Source: Lachnospiraceae bacterium MD308 (lineage in GTDB: Bacteria; Bacillota; Clostridia; Lachnospirales; Lachnospiraceae). Taken from it: a stretch of 64,000 nt of DNA. The stretch lies in assembly GCA_000403475.2 (NCBI GenBank), contig KE159797.1:549284-613283 (forward strand), given 5' to 3'. Positions 6,391 through 12,612 of this stretch are shown piece after piece. The notes under the pieces were generated by a model. The model had not been told where the DNA came from, ran no database searches, and was given only the letters and a program-made list of their open reading frames with translations. Within the stretch, counting starts at the first letter, position 1. Every line of letters starts with the position of its first letter. The position numbers and the translations under genes were made by a program.

Positions 6391-7752
6391 TCATTCCCCC
6401 TCCTTTGCTATTTCCATAGATAAACTACGATTAATTTTGACTGCAAAAATTATAGTAAGGATTGTTGTTAAAAAGTCTGCCATTGGCTGTACCCATATCA
6501 CGCCAGTCAAGCCAAACAAATGTGGCAACATGATAACCAGAGGGAAAAAGAAAATACCTTGTCTGCTTAAACTCAGCACACTTCCCACTAAACTTTTGCC
6601 AATAGCAAGATATAGTGACGCATATACCATTTGAAAACCAAATGTAATAAATAGTACTGCATTGAGCCTAAGGGCTGTTTCCGCCAAAGCAATCATCTCT
6701 GCATCTGTTCCAAAAAGAGACACAATTGGATTTGCAAACACAATAAGGATAATACCTGCAATTACACAAAATACTGTTGACCAAGTCATGCAGAGTTTAA
6801 TAGAATTTTTCAATCTGTCAAATTTCTTTGCTCCAAAGTTGTATCCTGCAAATGGCTGAAATCCTTTCAGAAATCCAAAAACAACATAGGTTACAACTGT
6901 CATAATACGGGTAACTGCTCCCATAGCTGCTACTGCATAATCGCCATATGGTTTTGATGCCGTATTAACAGTTCCCATAGCCGCACTTGCAAGAAGCTGG
7001 AATAAAAGTACGGGTATACCTATTTTCAAAACTTCTGCATACATTATTTTTGAAGGTGCTACATTCTTAATCGAAAACCTTAAAACACCTTTCTTTTTTG
7101 CTATGTATCCAATATAAATTGCCATATTGATACATAAAGAAATGACTGTAGCAATGGCTGCTCCCTCTATTCCCAAGTCCATACCATAAATCATAATGGG
7201 ATCTAATATTACATTGGCAATACTCCCTGTAAGCATAGCAATCATAGTGAATTTTGTAGCTCCCTGCGCTGTAAGCAAATTGTTCATCATAACGGTAAAA
7301 ACATTTATAATAGAACCTGTTACATAAATTCGGGCATAGGCTTTTGCATAAGGTAAAATCGTTTCAGTCGCACCCAGTGAAGTAAGTACAGTGTCAAGAA
7401 AAACCATAATTCCTACTATAATAATTGCCCCTACAAGAAGTCCTGAAAAAAGCGAGGTAGAAGCAGTCTTATTTGCCTGTTCATTCTCTCCCTTTCCAAG
7501 CAGACGAGATATGTAAGAAGAAGCTCCCGCCCCGAACATCATTCCCAAACCTATAATGATCTGTACAATTGGGAATACAACAGATACCGCTCCCATTTGA
7601 CTCATTCCCAAGCCACCTACAAAATACGCATCAATGGCATTGTATAAAGCGGAAATCAGCATACCGACCATTGTTGGTATACCTAATTTTAGCAATGCGG
7701 AAGCAACATCTGCCTCCCCTAATAAATAGATACGATTTGATTTTTCTGTCAT
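6391..7752 (-). CDS. MATE-family multidrug/cation efflux transporter
   Basis: 453 residues, standard MATE length, starting at ATG 7752 behind AGGAGG. About 12 hydrophobic segments are visible in two related halves. Typical MATE features are the N-terminal GIPTMVGMLISALYNAIDAY with a following FVGGLG, and the second-half GIPVLLFQLLASAAMG. MATE proteins exchange cationic compounds for H+ or Na+ at the plasma membrane. The drug or substrate cannot be inferred. It lies between a CDF transporter and a metal-type repressor, 33 nt downstream of the former, so it is probably co-transcribed. Confidence 0.9.
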   Translation of the reverse strand: MTEKSNRIYLLGEADVASALLKLGIPTMVGMLISALYNAIDAYFVGGLGMSQMGAVSVVFPIVQIIIGLGMMFGAGASSYISRLLGKGENEQANKTASTSLFSGLLVGAIIIVGIMVFLDTVLTSLGATETILPYAKAYARIYVTGSIINVFTVMMNNLLTAQGATKFTMIAMLTGSIANVILDPIMIYGMDLGIEGAAIATVISLCINMAIYIGYIAKKKGVLRFSIKNVAPSKIMYAEVLKIGIPVLLFQLLASAAMGTVNTASKPYGDYAVAAMGAVTRIMTVVTYVVFGFLKGFQPFAGYNFGAKKFDRLKNSIKLCMTWSTVFCVIAGIILIVFANPIVSLFGTDAEMIALAETALRLNAVLFITFGFQMVYASLYLAIGKSLVGSVLSLSRQGIFFFPLVIMLPHLFGLTGVIWVQPMADFLTTILTIIFAVKINRSLSMEIAKEGE

Positions 7753-7785
7753 CTTAATATCCTCCTCGTTTAAATTTTTATATTA

Positions 7786-8964
7786 TCAGCGCAAACTTAA
7801 ACGCTCACGCCGTATAATACCTTTGATTATGGTACGGTACCCCGGATTTTCGGATTCAATTTTCTCTGTAATGTCCTTATAAATTTCATCTTCTCTTTTC
7901 TGTAATTCAGAAGGGTAGAGCATATTGAATACCACATTTGTATAAGTTCCGTTTTCAATTAACCTGAAATTATCTATTTTGATCTCAGCATTATATTTTT
8001 TTAATACTGCATATATTTTCTCTTTGATATAATCCATGACTGTTTCATCATTCAAAAGATAATCAATTTGTATAAAGCAATCACAATGGAATTTTTGATA
8101 TAAGCTATAATCAATCTCATTTACTGCGGCATAAAGCTTCTCATTATCTTTTTTGTATCCATCAACACGCATTGAAACAACAAAATACCCAAAACCATAG
8201 TCATGGAGCATCAGATTATGAACGGCAATAATTTCTGAATATTCCCTTGTCATTTGTAAAATAGTTTCCAGTATATCTTCATCTGCTGCCTTTCCCATAA
8301 TTCGCCCTAAAACTTCCCATAAACTTTTTATGCCCGCAAAAGTAATGAATATAGATACAAGCACTCCACAATAGCCGTCAATTTTCCAATGCATCATATA
8401 AGAAAAAACAGACGAAATTAAAACTGCGCTGGTAGCAAAAGAATCACTAATACAATCTACAGCGGTTGCCTTTAAAGTTTCAGAATCGGTAATTTTTGCA
8501 AACTTTTTATTGTAACAATACATATAAACCTTAATAAAAATAGAAAGAATCAATACAATTGCAACAGCGGCATTAAACGAAGGTGCCTGTGGACTCGTTA
8601 TTGCTTGGGCAGAAGTTTCTACAAGTTTTATTCCCATAAGAATCACAGCTATGGATGCAAATATTCCCATGATCCACTCAATTCTTCCATGCCCGAAAGG
8701 GTGCATACTTCCCTTGCCAAATTTTGCAATCTTAAATCCTAGCAGTGATACTACATTCGTTCCCGCATCTGACAAGTTATTAAATCCATCTGCGGATATT
8801 GCAACAGAATGACTTAATAAACCAATTATGATTTTTGTTGTACATAAAAGCAGATTTAATGTAATCCCAACAATGCTGGATAATGTAGCATAAGCTTTTT
8901 TTACATTAGGATTTAAAATATCTTCCTCATTTTTGATAAATAACCGTATTAGTAGTAACATCAT
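7786..8964 (-). CDS. Cation diffusion facilitator, manganese-type
   Basis: 392 residues from the first of two tandem ATGs at 8964, behind GGAGAG; an upstream in-frame start is unsupported. A six-helix CDF membrane domain (about residues 25-215) is followed by a long cytoplasmic C-terminus. The transport site in helix 2 reads NNLSD and that in helix 5 DCISD, i.e. NxxxD and DxxxD, the pattern of Mn2+-CDF proteins rather than the HxxxD of Zn transporters. It should export Mn2+ (or Fe2+/Cd2+) using the proton gradient. The MntR-like repressor two genes downstream fits. Confidence 0.88.
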   Translation of the reverse strand: MMLLLIRLFIKNEEDILNPNVKKAYATLSSIVGITLNLLLCTTKIIIGLLSHSVAISADGFNNLSDAGTNVVSLLGFKIAKFGKGSMHPFGHGRIEWIMGIFASIAVILMGIKLVETSAQAITSPQAPSFNAAVAIVLILSIFIKVYMYCYNKKFAKITDSETLKATAVDCISDSFATSAVLISSVFSYMMHWKIDGYCGVLVSIFITFAGIKSLWEVLGRIMGKAADEDILETILQMTREYSEIIAVHNLMLHDYGFGYFVVSMRVDGYKKDNEKLYAAVNEIDYSLYQKFHCDCFIQIDYLLNDETVMDYIKEKIYAVLKKYNAEIKIDNFRLIENGTYTNVVFNMLYPSELQKREDEIYKDITEKIESENPGYRTIIKGIIRRERLSLR

Positions 8965-8982
8965 ACAAAATCTCTCCTTCCT

Positions 8983-9006
8983 AATATTGAACATAAATTC
9001 AATATT
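8983..9006. promoter_or_regulatory. Palindrome between tetR and the CDF gene, candidate regulator site
   Basis: AATATTGAA (8983-8991), six bases, TTCAATATT (8998-9006): a perfect 9-bp inverted repeat 18 nt before the CDF start codon. A further ATTGTTCAAT lies alongside (9004-9013). It could bind the TetR or the DtxR-like protein; which one is not determined. Confidence 0.5.
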
Positions 9007-9012
9007 GTTCAA

Positions 9013-9044
9013 TAAAAAAAGGAATTGGTCTAAAGACCAATTCC
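9013..9044 (-). terminator. Rho-independent terminator of tetR
   Basis: GGAATTGGTC (9021-9030) and GACCAATTCC (9035-9044) form a perfect 10-bp stem with a four-base loop, followed leftward by a long T-run (9020-9013). The stem overlaps the tetR stop codon, so tetR is largely its own transcription unit. Confidence 0.88.
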
Positions 9045-9605
9045 CGACAAATACATTTTTGATAATTTATGAAGTATCATAACCGCCCATTCCTTTCCTT
9101 TGTAATGATACATAATCTGCATCAAACCGTCCACAAAATTATTGGCGATGATATGCAAAAAGACTGTATCATCTGTGTCATCATTCCGATGTTTATTTAA
9201 ATGCTCCTCTATATCTTTAACAAAGCGTTCTTTTTCATTCGCATATTTTGTACCTTCACTTTTATCAATCAGAATGATAAATTCCTGCCGATGATCAAAT
9301 AAATTCAAGATACATTCTGTTTCCGCTTTGCTAAGTCCATAAATATCGCTATCCATATGCTTACTGTTATCTTCCCCTCCTGAGGTTAATACTCGTTCCC
9401 AATCATACAGTACTGGTCTAAGAACTGCTTCAAAAAGCGCTTCTTTATTTTCATAATAAGAATAAATAAGACCTGTGGGAATTTTAGCCTGTGTTGCAAT
9501 ATGGCGCATAGCTGCCGACTTGTACCCTTTTTCAAAAAATTCCTGTAATGCCGCCTTTAGTATATTTTCTCTAATCTCGTCCTTAAGCACTTGTGCCATC
9601 TTCAA
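9030..9605 (-). CDS. TetR/AcrR-family repressor
   Basis: 191 residues from ATG 9605. The N-terminal HTH is classical: ILKAALQEFFEKGYKSAAMR, then HIATQAKIPTGLIYSYYENK and EALFEAV. The C-terminal ligand-binding domain is divergent. It is the first gene of the cargo block, with its own promoter and terminator, and most likely represses itself and the downstream CDF-MATE-DtxR genes. The inducer is unknown. Confidence 0.88.
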   Translation of the reverse strand: MKMAQVLKDEIRENILKAALQEFFEKGYKSAAMRHIATQAKIPTGLIYSYYENKEALFEAVLRPVLYDWERVLTSGGEDNSKHMDSDIYGLSKAETECILNLFDHRQEFIILIDKSEGTKYANEKERFVKDIEEHLNKHRNDDTDDTVFLHIIANNFVDGLMQIMYHYKGKEWAVMILHKLSKMYLSGIGL

Positions 9606-9616
9606 TTCCCCAATCT

Positions 9617-9658
9617 TGAACTTTCGTTCATTATATATCAGGTATTCCCTTTTGTCAA
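9617..9658 (-). promoter_or_regulatory. tetR promoter with overlapping palindrome
   Basis: Reading leftward, -35 TTGACA (9653-9658) and -10 TATAAT (9630-9635), both consensus, with 17-nt spacing. TGAAC-TTTC-GTTCA (9617-9630) abuts the -10 and is a good operator candidate for TetR autorepression. Confidence 0.85.
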
Positions 9659-9742
9659 TCCCCTTGTTGTGCCATATATTGATTTAATATTCTCATTTAA
9701 AATTTTGTGTTCCAAGCAAATTGCATAAGCAATCGGAACACC

Positions 9743-9880
9743 GACACACCCTCCGGGAGTGTCAAAAGACAAGAATAGCAAGAATAGCAAGCACTGCCCA
9801 TGTCCGGACACATGGGCGAAATTCATCATTCCGTCCTACCGTCCGTTTGATGAAATTTCCATAGGGAAGTGTCCCTAACC
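9743..9880. other. Candidate origin of transfer (oriT) upstream of mobC
   Basis: Stacked structure precedes the mobilization genes: a GACAC...GTGTC repeat (9743-9763), a tandem CAAGAATAG direct repeat (9771-9788), GCCCATGT-N6-ACATGGGC (9796-9817), then GAAATT-CATCA (9818-9828) against TGATGAAATTTC (9848-9859). Directly after it comes GGGAAGTGTCCCT (9864-9876), resembling the AAGTGCGCCCT nick core of MOBP relaxases of the RSF1010/pC221 type, which also follows an inverted repeat. Besides this, 9660-9742 and 9881-10059 hold no recognisable gene. Confidence 0.65.
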
Positions 9881-10059
9881 CTCTTTGATTTTCTTTCTGT
9901 CTTTTCTCTGCCAGTCCTTGACCTTTATCCGCAGATTTGCTACAATAACACATGGATAAGTCTATCAAAAAAACTGAACCGACACGAAACCAGACTGTTG
10001 TAAACCAGACAAGTTACAGCAGTTTTTTTATGCCCAAATTTAGAAAGGACAATACAGAA

Positions 10060-10401
10060 ATGGCAAACAGGACACGAACCAACCGGAATGAATTTCACTT
10101 AAATGACAAGGAACAATATATCCTTGACGAGAAGTTTAAACTCTCCGGCATGAAAAGCAAATCGGCTTTTATCCGGAAGCTGATTTTATACGGATATGTC
10201 TATGACGTGGATTACAGTTTTTTGCGGGAATACAATACGGAACTGGGGCGGATAAGCTCCAGCCTGAACCAGATTGCAAAAAGGATTAACAGCACAAACC
10301 ACGTCTATCAGGAAGATATGGACGAAGTAAAGGAGTTGATGAAACAGGTATGGCAGTCACAAAAATCCATGCTATCACAGCAACCGTTGATAAAGCGGTA
10401 G
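10060..10401 (+). CDS. mobC: MobC-type relaxosome accessory protein
   Basis: 113 residues from ATG 10060 (MANRTRTNRNEFHLNDKEQY), with an AAAGGA element upstream; a longer start 12 codons earlier is possible. The protein has a ribbon-helix-helix start, then FKLSGMKSKSAFIRKLILYG and a C-terminal coiled segment (LNQIAKRINS), the plan of MobC proteins that bind oriT and help open it for the relaxase. It overlaps the relaxase gene by 52 nt and follows the candidate oriT by about 180 nt. Confidence 0.85.
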   Translation: MANRTRTNRNEFHLNDKEQYILDEKFKLSGMKSKSAFIRKLILYGYVYDVDYSFLREYNTELGRISSSLNQIAKRINSTNHVYQEDMDEVKELMKQVWQSQKSMLSQQPLIKR

Positions 10402-11723
10402 ACTACATATGCAACCCGGACAAAACGGACGAAAGCATCTACATTTCTTCCTACGCCTGTGCACCGGAAACCGCAGCGATTGACTTTAAATATACCTTAG
10501 ACCACTGCCGGGAAAACAGCCCCAATAAAGCCTATCATCTGATACAGGCTTTCGCTCCCGGTGAGGTCAGTTTTGAGGAAGCGCACCAGATTGGGAAAGA
10601 GCTTGCGGACAAAGTTTTAGAGGGGAAATACTCTTATGTTGTCACCACCCACATTGATAAAGGTCACGTCCACAACCACATCATTTTCTGTGCCGCCGAC
10701 AACATAGAACATGACAAATACCACGATTGTAAACAGACGTATTACCGCATCAGAAAATTAAGTGACGAACTGTGCAGCGAGCATAACCTTTCCGTCATTA
10801 TCCCCGGCGGGGAGCGTGGTAAAAAATACAACGAATGGCAGGCAGGCAAAAGCGGGACAGCATGGAAAACGCAGATAAGAAAAGACATCAACGCCGCCAT
10901 CAAAGCATCGTCTACCTATGAAGAATTTCTGCTCCTGATGCGGGCAAAAGGCTATGAGATAAAAGGAGAAACTTTTGGGGAAGATGCCCCCAAATATATC
11001 TCCTTCCGTCCACTCGGCAAAGACCGTTTTGTGCGTGGCAGCATAAAGTCACTCGGAAAGGAATACACGAAGGAGCGCATCAAAGAACGGATTGAACTGA
11101 AACGGGAACGGAAGGCAGTTATCCCGAAAAGGGATTACGCAAATAAGAGATTGATTGACACCTCTGATGAGAAATTCCAGAACAGTCCGGGGCTGCAGAG
11201 GTGGGCGGCGGTGGAGAATTTAAAGATTGCGGCGCAGGCATATAATGAAGCTGGCTCTATAAAAGAACTGGAACAGAAAATCGCCACCACTGCCGCCACC
11301 GGGAAGGAAGCAAAGCAGACTGTCCGCAAGCTGGAGAACCGCATCAAAGACCTTGCGGAAATCATCAAATATGCGGAGCAGTACAAGGCAAATAAAGCGT
11401 ATCATACCGCCTATAAGAAGTCCAAAAACCCTGACGCTTATTTCCGTAAGCATGAGAGCCAGATCATCCTTTATGGCGGCGCAAGGCGTATGCTGGAGCA
11501 GGCGGGCATCCCCTTAAAAGGCTTGAACATCGACAAGCTGAAAGCGGAGTATCAGGAGCTGACCGCACAGAAAAAAGAACTGACCGCCGCATACAAAAAC
11601 TGTGAAAAAGAGCTGAAATCTCTGAACCGGAAACTGGAGAACCTGAACCAGTATTTAGGGCGCACAGAGCCGCCAAAAAACGCACAGGAACAACCAGACC
11701 GGGATAATAACCCTGCCCGGTAA
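10350..11723 (+). CDS. MOBP-family relaxase (relaxase/mobilization nuclease domain)
   Basis: 457 residues. The N-terminal nuclease domain carries a catalytic-Tyr candidate region (KAVDYICNPDKT) and, near residue 105, the metal-binding motif THIDKGHVHNHIIF. The C-terminal half is largely helical and charged (KELEQKIATTAATGKEAKQT and later), suiting DNA or T4CP contacts. It should nick oriT, stay covalently bound to the 5' end and lead the strand through the secretion channel. This is the ICE's own relaxase, distinct from the MobA/MobL relaxase inside the transposon at 36.6-38.2 kb. It lacks the shared [12 protein letters not shown] tail of four other ICE proteins. Confidence 0.92.
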   Translation: MAVTKIHAITATVDKAVDYICNPDKTDESIYISSYACAPETAAIDFKYTLDHCRENSPNKAYHLIQAFAPGEVSFEEAHQIGKELADKVLEGKYSYVVTTHIDKGHVHNHIIFCAADNIEHDKYHDCKQTYYRIRKLSDELCSEHNLSVIIPGGERGKKYNEWQAGKSGTAWKTQIRKDINAAIKASSTYEEFLLLMRAKGYEIKGETFGEDAPKYISFRPLGKDRFVRGSIKSLGKEYTKERIKERIELKRERKAVIPKRDYANKRLIDTSDEKFQNSPGLQRWAAVENLKIAAQAYNEAGSIKELEQKIATTAATGKEAKQTVRKLENRIKDLAEIIKYAEQYKANKAYHTAYKKSKNPDAYFRKHESQIILYGGARRMLEQAGIPLKGLNIDKLKAEYQELTAQKKELTAAYKNCEKELKSLNRKLENLNQYLGRTEPPKNAQEQPDRDNNPAR

Positions 11724-11763
11724 TATCCAGCCCCGAAAAGGCTTTAAAAGCAAAAAAAGCATC

Positions 11764-11903
11764 GTGGACAGTGTGCATAACTCCCCATTCCGCTATGGAC
11801 AACACTATTCACAGCATATGGAAAAGCAAAAGCAGCTTTCCCACATCCTGCAAACAGTGTTGCCCACAGCTCCATAAGACAGAGAGTTATACACACTGCC
11901 CAC
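11764..11903. repeat. Long imperfect inverted repeat with DnaA-box-like sequences
   Basis: Outer arms at 11764-11783 (GTGGACAGTGTGCATAACTC) and 11884-11903 pair at 18 of 20 positions, with further weaker pairing inside. Each outer arm contains a TTATNCACA nonamer (TTATGCACA on the minus strand, TTATACACA on the plus strand), and related words such as TTTCCCACA and TTGCCCACA lie between. It could fold as a large single-strand hairpin (candidate sso) or bind DnaA. A + strand frame through it looks non-coding. Confidence 0.5.
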
Positions 11904-11956
11904 AATGCCGACGGCGGCGGAATCCCACCCATTCCTTCCTACTTTATTATATAAAT

Positions 11957-12007
11957 TTAAAAAAATTCTTGCAGGCAAGACCATATTCCTGTAATATAGT
12001 CTGCAAG
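11957..12007 (-). terminator. Second (back-up) terminator for leftward transcription
   Basis: Arms CTTGCAG...AGACCATATT (11968-11988) and AATATAGTCTGCAAG (11993-12007) form a long stem; reading leftward it is followed by AATTTTTTTAAATT. It lies just past the toxin-gene terminator and protects the convergent relaxase region from leftward read-through. Confidence 0.6.
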
Positions 12008-12011
12008 TCCG

Positions 12012-12040
12012 CAAAAAAATAGGAGCGCCGAAGCACCCCC
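12012..12040 (-). terminator. Terminator of the toxin mRNA with UUCG tetraloop
   Basis: Reading leftward, GGGGTGC-TTCG-GCGCTCC forms a 7-bp stem (two GU pairs) closed by the very stable C(UUCG)G loop, then TATTTTTTT. It would end the toxin transcript about 165 nt beyond the stop codon. Confidence 0.7.
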
Positions 12041-12055
12041 ATTTCCTAAACCCTC

Positions 12056-12084
12056 TTGCAAAATTCGCAGTGTTGGTTTATAAT
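12056..12084 (+). promoter_or_regulatory. Promoter of the candidate antisense RNA
   Basis: TTGCAA (12056-12061) and a consensus TATAAT (12079-12084) with exactly 17 nt between them, on the plus strand and facing the toxin gene. No open reading frame follows, but a terminator does. Confidence 0.75.
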
Positions 12085-12090
12085 CATCTT

Positions 12091-12202
12091 AGAACCCGAA
12101 GGATATTGGAACGTCCGACGGTTGTACAATCGGAAACTTATAATGCGTTAAAAATCAACGGATTACAGGCTATCCCCTATTGCAGTAGAGGATAGCCTTT
12201 TC
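12091..12202 (+). ncRNA. Candidate antisense RNA antitoxin (about 110 nt)
   Basis: Bounded by the promoter at 12056-12084 and an intrinsic terminator, AGGCTATCC (12167-12175) with GGATAGCCT (12190-12198) and TTTT. It has no start codon with a binding site. It runs opposite to the toxin gene and lies wholly within the predicted 3' untranslated part of the toxin mRNA, ending 3 nt short of its stop codon. That is the geometry of type I antitoxins such as RatA or SR4, which pair with the toxin mRNA 3' end. An internal CCGA-cgg-TTGTACAA-t-CGG hairpin (12111-12132 region) would be a recognition loop. Confidence 0.65.
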
Positions 12203-12204
12203 CG

Positions 12205-12288
12205 TTACTTGCGGTTGTTTCTGTTGTCTAAGTATGTTAATGCTGCGAAAATGACCAACAGCAGTGTAAGTATCTCAAGTGTGTTCAT
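12205..12288 (-). CDS. Small hydrophobic peptide, type I (holin-like/TxpA-like) toxin
   Basis: 27 residues: MNTLEILTLLLVIF at the start, one membrane helix (about residues 5-19), then a polar, basic end (DNRNNRK). This is the plan of Firmicutes type I toxins of the putative holin-like toxin family. The start is unambiguous: AGGAGG (12294-12299) 5 nt before ATG 12288. The leader is structured: GAAAGG and CCTTTC (12297-12316) pair and cover half the ribosome binding site, and TGCGGTTGT in the leader (12317-12325) is the exact complement of ACAACCGCA at the end of the coding region (12210-12218), so the full-length mRNA may be translationally closed. It lies opposite the antisense RNA. Confidence 0.75.
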   Translation of the reverse strand: MNTLEILTLLLVIFAALTYLDNRNNRK

Positions 12289-12359
12289 ACCGACCTCCTT
12301 TCCGTTTCCAGAAAGGACAACCGCAGACTATCCCTACTTGTTCTAATCTGACTAAGAGA

Positions 12360-12368
12360 ATTATAGCA
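12360..12368 (-). promoter_or_regulatory. Extended -10 promoter of the toxin gene
   Basis: TGCTATAAT reading leftward: consensus -10 TATAAT (12360-12365) with the TGn extension and no good -35 element, a common arrangement for strong toxin promoters. Transcription would start near 12352, giving a leader of about 64 nt. Confidence 0.65.
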
Positions 12369-12405
12369 CGTTATGTCGAATAATGCTATAAAAGATTTGC
12401 GTTAA

Positions 12406-12609
12406 TCACTCCGCCGCTTCCAATGTCACCTCTGCAAATTCCGCATCGCTCATGGTTTCCAGTTTCCCTAAAACCTGTCCGGCAAGCTCCACCATGTCAC
12501 TGTCCTGTATGTGGGGGATCACATTCTTTATATCAGCAATCATGCCCTTTCTGTCCTGCCCCTCAAACACACACATCAAATTGATTTCTTCCACTGTAAA
12601 TTTATCCAT
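12406..12609 (-). CDS. Transposon-transfer assisting protein (TTRAP family)
   Basis: 67 residues, acidic. MDKFTVEEINLMCVFEGQDR then HIQDSDMVELAGQVLGKLET matches the small TTRAP proteins found next to transfer genes of Tn1549-like ICEs. The stop of the upstream 1538-aa gene is 3 nt from this start, so it is the tail of that operon. Its function in transfer is only inferred from its consistent location. Confidence 0.75.
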   Translation of the reverse strand: MDKFTVEEINLMCVFEGQDRKGMIADIKNVIPHIQDSDMVELAGQVLGKLETMSDAEFAEVTLEAAE

Positions 12610-12612
12610 CGC

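Noticed and set aside
11771..12022. 83-codon plus-strand frame with CxxC-like pairs downstream of the relaxase
   Set aside because: It lies in the inverted repeat with DnaA-like words, has no ribosome binding site and unlikely composition; treated as non-coding.
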